From Streptomyces collinus (GTDB taxonomy: Bacteria; Actinomycetota; Actinomycetes; Streptomycetales; Streptomycetaceae): a stretch of 64,000 bases of DNA. The translations under genes and the position numbers were made by a program. The DNA lies in the NCBI RefSeq assembly GCF_031348265.1, contig NZ_CP133771.1:3782001-3846000 (forward strand). Direction: 5' to 3'. The notes under the pieces are model-generated. The model had not been told where the DNA came from. It searched no databases and worked only from the letters and a program-made list of their open reading frames with translations. Of the stretch, positions 23,820-31,678 are shown piece after piece; the stretch's first letter is position 1; every line of letters begins with the position of its first letter.

Positions 23820-24605
23820 TCAGCGCATCAGCTCGCCCGCGTTCACCAGCAGCGACTGCCCCGTGATCGCCCGCGCCCGGTCCGACGCGAGGAACACCGC
23901 CGCGTCCGCCACGTCCCCGTCCGTCGCCAGCGCGGGCAGCGCCATCCGGTCCGTCAGCCTGCCCAGTACCGCCGCCTCCGACACACCCTCCGACCGGGCC
24001 GCGAACTGCACGTACGCCTGCACCGGCGGCCCCCACATCCAGCCCGGCAGCACGGTGTTGACCCGGATCCGGTGGGGCCCGAGCTCGCGCGCGAGCGAGT
24101 ACATCGCACTCGTCAGCGCCCCCTTCGACGCCGCGTACGCCGCCTGCCGCACCTGCGACGGGGCCGCCACCGCCGACTGCGTCCCGACGAACACCACGGA
24201 ACCGCCGCCCTGTTTGAGCGACGGCAGACACGCCCGGGTCATCCGCAGCGTGCCCAGCAGATTCACGTCGATAACGGACCGCCAGGACTCGAAGTCGGCG
24301 TCCTCCAGCCCGCCGAAGTAGCCGTCGAGCGCGGCCACGTGCACGACCGCGTCGATCCCGCCGAACCGCTCCCGCGCCAGCTCCGCCAGCGCCTCGCACT
24401 GCGCCTCGTCGCGGATGTCCGTGGCCCGGTACGCCGTACACGCCCCGCCGGGATCGACCTCGGCGGCCGTCTTGGCCAGGCTCGCCTCCGTACGGGCCCC
24501 GAGCACGGCCCGCCCGCCGTCCCGTACGACGGCCGCCGCGACCTGCCGTCCGAGCCCGGCCCCGACCCCCGACACGACGACCGTCTTCCCCGCGAGCAGT
24601 GACAT
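23820..24605 (-). CDS. SDR-family oxidoreductase (operator-linked catabolic regulon)
   Basis: A 261-residue short-chain dehydrogenase with the nucleotide motif SGVGAGLGRQV (about 12-22), an Asp after beta-3 suggesting an NAD(H) or NADP(H) site not resolved here, and the catalytic YAASK (about 158-162). The usual NNAG is replaced by HVAALDG. ATG 24605 has GGGGAGGT upstream. It is divergent from the EthD-like gene at 24691, and the shared 85-base gap holds the TCTGACG-N3-CGTCAGA palindrome that also marks the 44-64 kb genes, so it probably belongs to the same pathway. Substrate unknown. Confidence 0.85.
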   Translation of the reverse strand: MSLLAGKTVVVSGVGAGLGRQVAAAVVRDGGRAVLGARTEASLAKTAAEVDPGGACTAYRATDIRDEAQCEALAELARERFGGIDAVVHVAALDGYFGGLEDADFESWRSVIDVNLLGTLRMTRACLPSLKQGGGSVVFVGTQSAVAAPSQVRQAAYAASKGALTSAMYSLARELGPHRIRVNTVLPGWMWGPPVQAYVQFAARSEGVSEAAVLGRLTDRMALPALATDGDVADAAVFLASDRARAITGQSLLVNAGELMR

Positions 24606-24641
24606 GGCAGGACCTCCCCGGACCGGAACCCTGGCGCTATA

Positions 24642-24658
24642 TCTGACGGAGCGTCAGA
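24642..24658. promoter_or_regulatory. Regulon operator, site A (TCTGACGGAGCGTCAGA)
   Basis: Perfect 7-bp arms TCTGACG/CGTCAGA around GAG. It sits midway between the divergent SDR (24605) and EthD-like (24691) starts. Same 17-bp architecture as sites B to G at 44323, 44383, 47373, 54405, 54432, 63859 and 63925. Confidence 0.75.
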
Positions 24659-24690
24659 GTATGGGTCAGCCTCCGACGAAGGGGAAGGGC

Positions 24691-25530
24691 ATGAGCGAGG
24701 ACACCCGCAGCGAGCTGTACGCCGAACTGGCCGCCGTCGGCCCCTACGGCACCCACCCCGGGCACGCCCTCATCACCATGGTCGAGCCGCATCCCGGCCA
24801 CGAGTACGCCTACAACCGCTGGTACGAGGACGACCACTACTACGCCGGCGCGATGGCCATGCCCTGGATGCAGGCGGGCCGCCGCTGGGTGGCGACGCGC
24901 GACCTCCAGCTCCTGCGCTACCCCGAGAAGTCGGCGATCGCCCAGCCCGTCACCGCCGGCTGCTACCTCTCCACGTACTGGATCACCGCCGGCCGCTACG
25001 ACGACCACATGCGCTGGACCGTCGCCGTCAACAAGCGCCTCAACCGGGACGCCCGCGTCTACCACGACCGCACGCACGTCCTCACGGCGTTCCAGAACCA
25101 CGAGGCGACGGTGTACCGCGACGGGGCGGCCGGCCCCCGGGACGTCCACGCCCTCGACCACCCCTACGCGGGCCTGGTCCTCCAGGTCGTCGAGGCGGAC
25201 ACCCCCGAGCAGCGCGCCCCGCTCCTCCAGTGGCTGCGCACCCGCCACCTCCCCAAGCGCCTGGCGGGCTCCCCGGCCGCCCTGGTGACGGTCTTCAGCC
25301 CGACGCCCCTCCCGGGCGACCGCATGACCTACGTGAAACAGGTCGAGGGCGTCGAAACCCGCCTGACGCTCCTGTGGTTCCTCCAGACCGACCCGAGGGA
25401 GTGCTGGGACCCCCACTTCACGGCCCTCGACGTGGCCGTGACGGAGTCGGGCCTGGGCAGGGTGGAGCTGGTTGCCCCGTTCATCCCTACGGTGCCGGGG
25501 ACGGACACGTACGTGGACCGGCTGCGCTGA
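24691..25530 (+). CDS. EthD-like dimeric alpha/beta-barrel protein, unknown reaction
   Basis: A 279-residue protein with what look like two ferredoxin-like halves. The first is about residues 20-70 (HALITMVEPHPGHEYAYNRWYEDDHYY, MPWMQAGRRWV). The second is about 165-215 (YAGLVLQVVEADTPEQ, HLPKRL). NxWY-DDHY with conserved Tyr/Asp/His recalls EthD/DABB-fold proteins that often accompany steroid- and aromatic-degradation genes. ATG 24691 is chosen because AAGGGGAAGG lies at 24679-24689; the ATG at 24661 has no ribosome site. The operator at 24642 lies 33 bases upstream. Family assignment is tentative. Confidence 0.7.
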   Translation: MSEDTRSELYAELAAVGPYGTHPGHALITMVEPHPGHEYAYNRWYEDDHYYAGAMAMPWMQAGRRWVATRDLQLLRYPEKSAIAQPVTAGCYLSTYWITAGRYDDHMRWTVAVNKRLNRDARVYHDRTHVLTAFQNHEATVYRDGAAGPRDVHALDHPYAGLVLQVVEADTPEQRAPLLQWLRTRHLPKRLAGSPAALVTVFSPTPLPGDRMTYVKQVEGVETRLTLLWFLQTDPRECWDPHFTALDVAVTESGLGRVELVAPFIPTVPGTDTYVDRLR

Positions 25531-25559
25531 GGCCGGCGCACCGCACGGCGGCGGGTCGG

Positions 25560-26168
25560 TCAGGCAGGGCGCGTTCCGGGGTCCTGCTCCCCGAAGTCGC
25601 GGAGCAGGGCGTCGGCGTCCTCGGAGGAGGACCGCAACCGCACCCCGGCCTCCCCGGTCACCCCCAGGTCACGCCGCATCTGGTCCCTCATGTCCGCCAC
25701 GAGGGACCAGATGCCGTGCTGCGCCACAGCCGCCGCGTGCAGGTCCTCACCGGGCCGCGGGTTTCCCTGCTCCAGGCGCTTGACGTGCCCGTAGACCTTG
25801 TTCAGGGCCCGGTTCACCTCTTGCGCGGGGGCGACCACGCCATCCGGCGCGATCATCAGCGCCTCGGACCAGCGGTCGCGGTACGCGCCCTTCGCGGATT
25901 CCAGCGCCTGGACGTCCTCGTCACCGGGCGTACGGTCGCGCATGACGTACAGATGCCGGCGGAGCGCCGTGCTGAACTGCCGTGCGTCGCGGTGCAGCTC
26001 CGAGTAGCACCGGCGCCGCAGCTCACGGCTCTCGCGCGCCTCCTGGAGCGCCTGCGCCATCTCCAGCTCACGCCGCTTGGCCTTCTCGGCCCCGCGCTGG
26101 GTGAGCAGAGCACCCCCCAGCGTCCCCGCCACACCGGCCACGGCAATCAAGACCGCCCCCACGTCCAT
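25560..26168 (-). CDS. Membrane-anchored coiled-coil protein, unknown function
   Basis: A 202-residue product. Residues 3-23 form one membrane helix (VGAVLIAVAGVAGTLGGALL). An Arg/Glu-rich helix follows (about 28-55), then a helical cytoplasmic region. The layout is the same as at 800-1273, suggesting a family of N-terminally anchored proteins. The stop at 25560 is 29 bases from the convergent EthD-like gene. ATG 26168 is the first start after the deletion scar at 26178. No enzyme motif seen. Confidence 0.65.
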   Translation of the reverse strand: MDVGAVLIAVAGVAGTLGGALLTQRGAEKAKRRELEMAQALQEARESRELRRRCYSELHRDARQFSTALRRHLYVMRDRTPGDEDVQALESAKGAYRDRWSEALMIAPDGVVAPAQEVNRALNKVYGHVKRLEQGNPRPGEDLHAAAVAQHGIWSLVADMRDQMRRDLGVTGEAGVRLRSSSEDADALLRDFGEQDPGTRPA

Positions 26169-26177
26169 CGGATCACC

Positions 26178-26358
26178 CTAGTCCGCCCGCCCGGGCAAGT
26201 CCCGGCCCGCCAGGACCAGTTCCGCCCACACCGTCTTGCCGTGGGCCGTCGCCTCCACCACACCCCAGCGCTGTGCGTACGCCGCGGCGATCCGCAGCCC
26301 GCGGCCGGCCTCCGCGTCGTCCGCGGCCGGCTCCGGGAGCCGGGGGATCCGGTCGCCC
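26178..26358 (-). pseudogene. 3' stump of an RsbW-like ATP-binding protein
   Basis: The minus-strand frame reads RLPEPAADDAEAGRGLRIA, then AYAQRWGVVEATAHGKTVWAEL and a TAG at 26178. This is the C-terminal box of the HATPase_c_2 family (anti-sigma-factor-like kinases). Everything upstream of about 26358 is missing and the sequence changes abruptly into a DUF397 fragment on the other strand. It is non-functional: the ATP-binding N, G1 and G2 boxes are absent. Confidence 0.7.
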
Positions 26359-26359
26359 T

Positions 26360-26515
26360 AGCAGCAACGACGGGCCCGATTGCGTCGAGGTCGCCATATC
26401 CCCGGCGCACGCCCCCACCATCCACATCCGCGACTCCAAGAACAAGGACGGTGCCCGGCTGGCATTCGCCGCTGAAGTCTGGGCCGATTTCCTGGAGTTC
26501 ACGGCGGGGCACTGA
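26360..26515 (+). pseudogene. 3' stump of a DUF397 gene
   Basis: SSNDGPDCVEVAISP to HIRDSKNKDGARLAFAAEVWADFL is the C-terminal three quarters of a DUF397 protein, ending at TGA 26513-26515. There is no start codon or ribosome site in frame with natural N-terminal residues; the frame runs back into antisense of the ATPase stump. The usual Streptomyces order is ATPase (reverse), XRE, DUF397. Here the XRE gene and both 5' ends are gone, as after one deletion. Confidence 0.72.
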
Positions 26516-26560
26516 CCGGCGGGGTACACCGGACGGCCGTGCGTGGGGAGAATGATCGGC

Positions 26561-27079
26561 ATGGCCACCTCCACACCCTCCACACCACGCGGCACCCTGT
26601 CACTCGCCGCCACCCTGCTCACCGCGACCATCGCGCTGTACATGGCGCTCGTCGCCTTCGGGAACATCACCGACTTCGGGACCAACCAGCAGTTCGTCCG
26701 GCACGTGCTGGCCATGGACACCACGTTCAAGGACGAGGACCTGATGTGGCGGGCCGTCACGAGCCGGGGGCTGCAGGACGCCGCCTACGTCGCGATCATC
26801 GTCTGGGAGACCGTCGCCGCGCTGATCCTCATATACGGGAGCTGGCTGTGGGCCAGACGCGATGACCCGCGCGCCCGGCGCATGTCCACGTACGGGCTGC
26901 TGATGGTGATGTTGCTGTTCGGGGCCGGGTTCATCGGCATCGGCGGCGAGTGGTTCTCGATGTGGCAGTCGGAGGACTGGAACGGGCTGGACGCCGCGAC
27001 GCGCGTCTTCCTGTTCAGCGGGGTCGTGCTGATCGTCAACCAGCTGCCGGCCCCGCGGGCGGAGGCGCCCGCCAACTGA
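26561..27079 (+). CDS. DUF2165-family small membrane protein
   Basis: A 172-residue protein with four hydrophobic segments (about 15-38, 72-95, 105-128, 148-165). It has the family-like core ALYMALVAFGNITDFGTNQQFVRHVLAMD, WRAVTSRGLQDAAYVAIIVWE and GGEWFSMWQS. The DUF2165 function is unknown. ATG 26561 is best placed relative to GGGGAG at 26545; the ATG at 26552 is too close to it. It converges with the GNAT gene with a 19-base gap. Confidence 0.82.
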   Translation: MATSTPSTPRGTLSLAATLLTATIALYMALVAFGNITDFGTNQQFVRHVLAMDTTFKDEDLMWRAVTSRGLQDAAYVAIIVWETVAALILIYGSWLWARRDDPRARRMSTYGLLMVMLLFGAGFIGIGGEWFSMWQSEDWNGLDAATRVFLFSGVVLIVNQLPAPRAEAPAN

Positions 27080-27098
27080 GCGCTGCCGCTACCGGAAT

Positions 27099-27647
27099 TC
27101 ATTCGGCGCTGTTCGCGTGCCGGGCGATGTAGATCCAGTCGAAGCCGTCATATCCCTCCGTGTCGAGATGCCGTGCTCGGCTGAGCCCGGCGCGTACCGC
27201 CACGCGTTGAGACGCGACGTTGGCCGGTCGAACGCGGGCGATCAGCGGGAGGCCGGGCAGGTGACGGGATGCCCAGGCGGCAACCGCGCTTGCGGCTTCA
27301 CCGGCGAAGCCTTGGCCCCAGGCTGAGGTGGCGAAACGGTAGAAGAGGTTCAGGACCGGGGCCCCGTGCAGTTCCATGGGCTTGATTCCGCAGAATCCCA
27401 GCTGCCGAGCGGAGCCGTGGTGCCGGACGACCCAGTACCCGTATCCGTACTGCTGCCACTGGTCGTCCCACCGCCGGTAGAGCGCCTCCGCTTCCTCGAG
27501 CCGGGCGAGCGCATCGGACGGGTTGTGGGTGCAGGTCTCCGGATCACGGTGGACGGCGAAGATCGCGTCGACATCGGCTGTGGTGGGGCGTCTCAGCAAC
27601 AGCCGGGCGGTCTTCAGTTCCACGGCTGCCGGACTCCGGTCACTCAT
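27099..27647 (-). CDS. GNAT-family N-acetyltransferase (RimJ/RimL type)
   Basis: A 182-residue protein with the RimJ-like N-terminus VELKTARLLLRRPTTADVDAIF, a YWVVRHHGSARQLGFCGI strand pair and the acetyl-CoA loop TSAWGQGFAGEAASAV (Q/RxxGxG/A type). ANVASQRVAVRAGLS near the C-terminus is the usual motif V region. Its ATG overlaps the TetR stop (ATGA at 27644-27647), so both are translated from one message, possibly making acetylation part of a resistance function with the hydrolase. Substrate unknown. Confidence 0.85.
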   Translation of the reverse strand: MSDRSPAAVELKTARLLLRRPTTADVDAIFAVHRDPETCTHNPSDALARLEEAEALYRRWDDQWQQYGYGYWVVRHHGSARQLGFCGIKPMELHGAPVLNLFYRFATSAWGQGFAGEAASAVAAWASRHLPGLPLIARVRPANVASQRVAVRAGLSRARHLDTEGYDGFDWIYIARHANSAE

Positions 27648-28264
27648 GTCAGGACCGCATCACCGGTGCGGAAGATTCGGTCCAGGTGGTGGCTCAGGAC
27701 TGTGGTCGCGGACTCCGGGCTGCGCTGGCCTACGAGGACGCCGGTGCCGAGTCCCGCAGACATGGCAAGCAAGCCGGCTGCCTCCAGCCGTGCGTCCACA
27801 CCGGGCTCGAGCAGTGCCGCTTCCTGCGCCTGCCGGAGGAGTTCGGTCAGGGCGTCCTCTGCGGCGTCGGGGTTCTTGATGAAGGGCTGGGCTGCGAGCG
27901 CCGGGTCGTTCACGGCCAGAACCGCGTAGGACGTGTAGAGGTGGTGGAAGGTGCGGCTCTCGTCGTCCGTCGGCAGCGCCGCCATCAGCAGCGCCTCGAC
28001 CATCGCGCGCGGACCTGGACCGTCCCCGGCGGCCCGTACCCGGGCGGAGACCCGCTCCCCGAATCTCTCCGCCAGCAGCTCGAGCCCGAAGAGCAGCAAC
28101 TTTTCCTTGGTCTGGAAGTAGTACTGCACCAGCCGCAGCGATACGCCCGCCTCCGCTGCCACCTCGCGCATCCCGACGGCATGCAGCCCGCGTCGGCCGG
28201 CGACCCGTACGAGGGCCTCGGCGATCTCGGTGCGCCGTTCTGCGTGGTCCACGCGCTTGGGCAT
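27644..28264 (-). CDS. TetR-family repressor
   Basis: A 206-residue protein with a TetR helix-turn-helix at residues 10-55 (ALVRVAGRRGLHAVGMREVAAEAGVSLRLVQYYFQTKEKLL) and a helical ligand domain. It is divergent from an alpha/beta hydrolase with a 38-bp interrupted palindrome in the gap, and is coupled to the GNAT gene downstream. It probably represses both units until the hydrolase substrate appears. ATG 28264; no strong ribosome site seen. Confidence 0.88.
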   Translation of the reverse strand: MPKRVDHAERRTEIAEALVRVAGRRGLHAVGMREVAAEAGVSLRLVQYYFQTKEKLLLFGLELLAERFGERVSARVRAAGDGPGPRAMVEALLMAALPTDDESRTFHHLYTSYAVLAVNDPALAAQPFIKNPDAAEDALTELLRQAQEAALLEPGVDARLEAAGLLAMSAGLGTGVLVGQRSPESATTVLSHHLDRIFRTGDAVLT

Positions 28265-28316
28265 CGGCCGGTTCTCCGCTCGTCGTTCCCGCTACGGCCC
28301 TCATGGTTCCCTTTGA

Positions 28317-28354
28317 TGATACAGCTGTACCAACATCGTGGTACGTTCGTATCA
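28317..28354. promoter_or_regulatory. TetR operator candidate, 38-bp interrupted palindrome
   Basis: TGATAC-N4-GTACCA at 28317-28332 and TGGTAC-N4-GTATCA at 28339-28354 mirror each other around ACATCG. Twelve of the 16 bases in each half match. The size would suit two TetR dimers, between the TetR and hydrolase starts. Confidence 0.65.
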
Positions 28355-28377
28355 CAAAACCGAACGCCGGAGGTGTC

Positions 28378-29289
28378 ATGTCCGAGACCGCTGCCCGCAC
28401 CCGGGCCGATGTCGGCCGCTATGTGAGCGATGCCTGGCGGGAGCGCTACTTCACGGCCTGCGATGCGGTCTACGCACTGGGGGCGTCCCCGCTCTCGGAA
28501 GAGGACGTGGAGACGTCCTTCGGTACCACGCACGTCTACCGCTACGGCCCCGCGCACCACGCTGGCCGATCCCGCACCCCCGTCGTCCTGGTACACGGAG
28601 CGGGCTCCTGCTCCGCCATGTGGTACCCGAACACCCCCGCCCTCAGCGCGGACCGCCCGGTCTACGCGATCGACACCCCGGGCGATCCCGGCCGCAGCGT
28701 CCAGCGCGAACCCATCCACCAGCCCGAACGGGCTGCGCAGTGGCTGGACGAGACGCTCGCCGGGCTCGGACTCGACCGTGTCCACCTCGTCGGCTCCTCC
28801 TACGGTGGCTGGCTCGCCCTGAACCAGGCGCACCGCGGGCCCGGCCGCCTCGCCTCGGTCACCCTGCTCGACCCCGGCGGCCTGGAGAAAGTAGGACTGC
28901 GCTTCTTCGTCTGGATCTTCGCCAGCCTCTTCGCGACCTTCGCGCCCAAGGCGCTCCGCCCGCGACTGGCCGCCTGGCTCGAACAGCCGGTCCTCGTCGT
29001 GCCGGAACTGCGCGCGATGATCCGAACGGCGGTCCGCGCCTACCGCATACGTCGCCCGGCGCCGCTGCCCCTGTCCGAGGAGGAGCTGTCAACCATCCGG
29101 ACGCCGCTCTATCTGGTGCTCGGCAAGCGGAGCCTTCTCGTGCACCCGCAGCGGCAGGCGGAGCGCGTGCCGCGCCTGATCCCCGGCGCCCGGGCCGAGA
29201 TCATCTCCAGCACGGGCCACGGGCCGCAGATCGACCACGCGGAGGAGATCAACCGCAGGATGCTGGACTTCATGGCCTCCGTCGACTGA
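28378..29289 (+). CDS. Alpha/beta-hydrolase
   Basis: A 303-residue enzyme with VVLVHGAGSCSAMWYP (oxyanion HG), the nucleophile elbow VGSSYGGW (Ser about residue 142), a lid region (about 165-225) and the catalytic His in STGHGPQIDH; the acid is likely the Asp/Glu after LYLVLGKR. ATG 28378 follows GGAGGTG. Control is likely through the palindrome at 28317 and the divergent TetR. Substrate unknown; esterase or lactonase activity is plausible. Positions 29290-29398 after it hold nothing recognised. Confidence 0.85.
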   Translation: MSETAARTRADVGRYVSDAWRERYFTACDAVYALGASPLSEEDVETSFGTTHVYRYGPAHHAGRSRTPVVLVHGAGSCSAMWYPNTPALSADRPVYAIDTPGDPGRSVQREPIHQPERAAQWLDETLAGLGLDRVHLVGSSYGGWLALNQAHRGPGRLASVTLLDPGGLEKVGLRFFVWIFASLFATFAPKALRPRLAAWLEQPVLVVPELRAMIRTAVRAYRIRRPAPLPLSEEELSTIRTPLYLVLGKRSLLVHPQRQAERVPRLIPGARAEIISSTGHGPQIDHAEEINRRMLDFMASVD

Positions 29290-29398
29290 CAACCGCCCAC
29301 GCCGACGAGCCCGGACGGCGCCGTGGTCGAGAGCTCGGGGGAGGGCAGGGCAACGATCGAGAAGGCCGGATTCCTCGGGCCTCAGCCCGAGGTGCACG

Positions 29399-29959
29399 TC
29401 ACTTGACCACGGTCACGGTCGTGCCGACCGTGCCGAACGCCCACAGTGCCGTGCCGTCCGCCTTCCGCATCCTGACTCCGCCCGTCTTGGTGCCGGAGGC
29501 GGCGGGCGGCGGTGAGGCTCCGTCGACCGCGTTGGAGAAGGCGACGGACACCCCCTCCTTCGCGGCGAAGTACATGATGTGCTCGATCTGGACGCCGTCC
29601 GAGCCGGTCGTGGCCGCATTGCGCGACGACACGGTGTAGGTGCCCGGGTCGGGGCCGACCGAGCCCGGCCAGACGGTGAACGTGCGGCGGGTCGCCTCGC
29701 TCGCGTCGACGAGCCACACCCGCTTCTCGCTGAGGGAGTAGACGACGCGCCGGCCGGTGCCGGAGCCGTCGGGCACCCGCGCCGGGGCCGACGCCGTGGG
29801 GGTGGGCTGCGCCGAGGCCGTGCTGCTCGGCTTGGCCGAGGCGGCGGTGGGGTGGGAGCCCCGGTCCGCCTGTACGCCCAGGACCGTCACCGCGGCTATC
29901 GCTCCCACGGTCAGCCCGGTCACCCAGGCCCACGAAGGAAGTCGGGCAGGCACCGGCAC
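29399..29959 (-). CDS. Secreted or anchored YkuD-like protein lacking the catalytic cysteine
   Basis: A 186-residue protein with an N-terminal membrane helix (residues 10-29), a Ser/Thr/Ala/Pro linker (35-62) and a C-terminal domain. The domain ends GGVRMRKADGTALWAFGTVGTTVTVV, the same pattern as L,D-transpeptidase (YkuD) ends with S/T-HGCVRM and GTxVxV. The HGC is replaced by TGG, so the nucleophilic Cys is absent. It may be a non-catalytic peptidoglycan-binding relative. GTG 29959 follows GAGGAG. Assignment rests on this motif only. Confidence 0.65.
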   Translation of the reverse strand: MPVPARLPSWAWVTGLTVGAIAAVTVLGVQADRGSHPTAASAKPSSTASAQPTPTASAPARVPDGSGTGRRVVYSLSEKRVWLVDASEATRRTFTVWPGSVGPDPGTYTVSSRNAATTGSDGVQIEHIMYFAAKEGVSVAFSNAVDGASPPPAASGTKTGGVRMRKADGTALWAFGTVGTTVTVVK

Positions 29960-29978
29960 GCATCTCCTCAGTCACGGG

Positions 29979-29998
29979 ACCCCGCTTCGAAACGGGGT
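29979..29998 (-). terminator. Small hairpin after the GT2 gene
   Basis: ACCCCG and CGGGGT arms around CTTCGAAA, 41 bases beyond the GT2 stop on its strand. Short stem, so a weak candidate. Confidence 0.35.
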
Positions 29999-30038
29999 TC
30001 CGATCATCGTACTGCGCACCCGCGGCCCCTCGGCTCCC

Positions 30039-31034
30039 TCAGGGGGTGTCCCGGGCGGTCTTGCGGACCGGGACCGGGCCCGTGCCGGCGCCGCGGGCGG
30101 TGTAGCGCGGGGTACGCACCGGGGCCGGGTAGGAGAGGTGCACCAGGCGGGTCTGCTCCTGGCGCATGTGCATGAGCGATTCGAGGATGTAGCCCACGAG
30201 CAGCACGAGCGCCGCGATGGTCATGATCGCGGCGGCGAGGATCGCCGTGGGGACCCGGGGCACGGTGCCCGTCTCGATGAAGTCGGCGATGACGGGGATG
30301 CCGAGGATGAGGGAGACCAGGGCGAGGACGCCCGCGAGGACGGTGTGGACCAGCGAGGGGCGTTCGCGCCGCGCCAGGTCGAGGATGACCCGCAGGATGC
30401 GCCAGCCGTCCCGGTAGGTGCGCAGCTTGCTCTCGCCGCCGGCGGGCCGGACCCGGTAGTCCGTCAGGACCTCCGCGGTGGGCAGCCGCAGGTGCAGCGC
30501 GTGGATGGTCATCTCGGTCTCGGTCTCGAACTCGCGGGCGAGCGCGGGGAAGGACTTCACGAAGCGCCGCGAGAAGACCCGGTAGCCGCTGAGCATGTCG
30601 GTCACGTCGTTGCCGAACAGGGAGCGCACGGCCCCGGTGAGCAGTTTGTTGCCGACCGCGTGCCCGGCCCGGTAGGCCCCGTCGACCGTCACCCGGCGGG
30701 CGCCGACGACCTGGTCGTAGGGGCCTTCGAAGAGCAGGTCCACCAGGTCGCGGGCGCGGGAGGCGTCGTAGGTGTCGTCGCCGTCGATGATGAGCAGCGC
30801 GTCGGCGTCGACGTCGGCGAAGGCGCGGCGGATGACGTTGCCCTTGCCCTTGCGGGTCTCCCGACGGACGATCGCGCCGGCCTCCCGGGCGACCTCCACG
30901 GTGCGGTCGGTGGAGGCGTTGTCGTACACGTAGACGACGGCCTCGGGGAGGGCCGCGCGCAGGTCGCGCACCACCTTGCCGACGGCCGCCTCCTCGTTGT
31001 GGCACGGCACGACACACGCGATCGTCGGTTCCAC
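30039..31034 (-). CDS. Family 2 glycosyltransferase (dolichyl/polyprenyl-phosphate sugar synthase type)
   Basis: Transfers a sugar to a polyprenyl phosphate at the inner membrane face. The 331-residue protein has a GT-A domain (1-215: IACVVPCHNEEAAVG, YVYDNASTDRT, IDGDDTYDA with the DxD-type metal site, SGYRVFSRRF). Two C-terminal membrane helices follow (about 240-262, 272-295) plus a basic tail. Among the GTG codons, 31034 is best placed after GAGGAG. It is divergent from GtrA, which would flip or move the lipid-linked sugar; the GT-C-like gene after GtrA could use it. Confidence 0.85.
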   Translation of the reverse strand: MEPTIACVVPCHNEEAAVGKVVRDLRAALPEAVVYVYDNASTDRTVEVAREAGAIVRRETRKGKGNVIRRAFADVDADALLIIDGDDTYDASRARDLVDLLFEGPYDQVVGARRVTVDGAYRAGHAVGNKLLTGAVRSLFGNDVTDMLSGYRVFSRRFVKSFPALAREFETETEMTIHALHLRLPTAEVLTDYRVRPAGGESKLRTYRDGWRILRVILDLARRERPSLVHTVLAGVLALVSLILGIPVIADFIETGTVPRVPTAILAAAIMTIAALVLLVGYILESLMHMRQEQTRLVHLSYPAPVRTPRYTARGAGTGPVPVRKTARDTP

Positions 31035-31066
31035 GACCACTCCTCACTCGGCTCACCCGGCCGGTT

Positions 31067-31130
31067 CCTCACACGGTCGGCACCTCACACCGTCAGCACC
31101 TCGTACAGTCAGCACCTCACACAGTCGGAC
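31067..31130. repeat. Four 16-bp tandem repeats in the GT2/GtrA divergent promoter
   Basis: Copies at 31067, 31083, 31099 and 31115 with consensus CCTCACACNGTCAGCA. One and a half helical turns separate each, as in an iteron-like binding array. They fill almost half of the 155-base gap. Confidence 0.75.
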
Positions 31131-31189
31131 ATAGTGCGATATGAGCGCGCCTGACCGGATGGGGCACGCCGGGTCGTTACGCTCGCCGT

Positions 31190-31660
31190 GTGCCGGTCCT
31201 CGACTCTGTGACGCTGCGTGCGCGTGACGCCATCAAGGGCATCTGGCGCGAGGCCGCCAAGTTCGGCGTCGTCGGGGCCCTGGCCTTCGTCGTCGACAAC
31301 GGCGGCTACAACCTGCTCGTCTTCGGCCTGCCCGGCGGCGCGGAGGGCGGGGTGATGCGGACCACTCCCGTGCAGGCGTCCGTCATCGCGACGACCGCGG
31401 CCGCGCTCTTCAGCTGGGTCGGGAACCGCTACTGGACCTACCGCGGCCGGCACCGCGACAAGGTGACCCACGAGCTCGTGCTGTTCCTCGTGGCGAACGG
31501 GGTCGGGCTCGCCATCACCGCGGGCACGGTCTTCGCCTCCCGGCACCTGCTCGGACTGGACTCTCCGCTCAGCGACAACACCGCCCGCATCCTCGGCTGG
31601 ATCCTCGCGACCCTGTTCCGCTTCTACGCCTACCGGCGCTACGTCTTCGTCGCATCCTGA
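31190..31660 (+). CDS. GtrA-family membrane protein
   Basis: A 156-residue protein with four membrane helices and GtrA hallmarks: AAKFGVVGALAFVVDNGGYNLL, ALFSWVGNRYWTYRGRHRDK, ILATLFRFYAYRRYVF. GtrA proteins are thought to move polyprenyl-linked glucose or similar sugars across the membrane. GTG 31190 is the likely start. It is divergent from the GT2 gene and followed 18 bases later by a GT-C-like gene, so the three form a cell-surface glycosylation unit. Confidence 0.88.
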   Translation: MPVLDSVTLRARDAIKGIWREAAKFGVVGALAFVVDNGGYNLLVFGLPGGAEGGVMRTTPVQASVIATTAAALFSWVGNRYWTYRGRHRDKVTHELVLFLVANGVGLAITAGTVFASRHLLGLDSPLSDNTARILGWILATLFRFYAYRRYVFVAS

Positions 31661-31678
31661 GCCGCTAACATCCGGCAT

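Noticed and set aside
31067..31130. 16-bp repeats considered as a CRISPR or plasmid origin
   Set aside because: No spacers and no Rep or Cas gene nearby; they lie between two chromosomal envelope genes.
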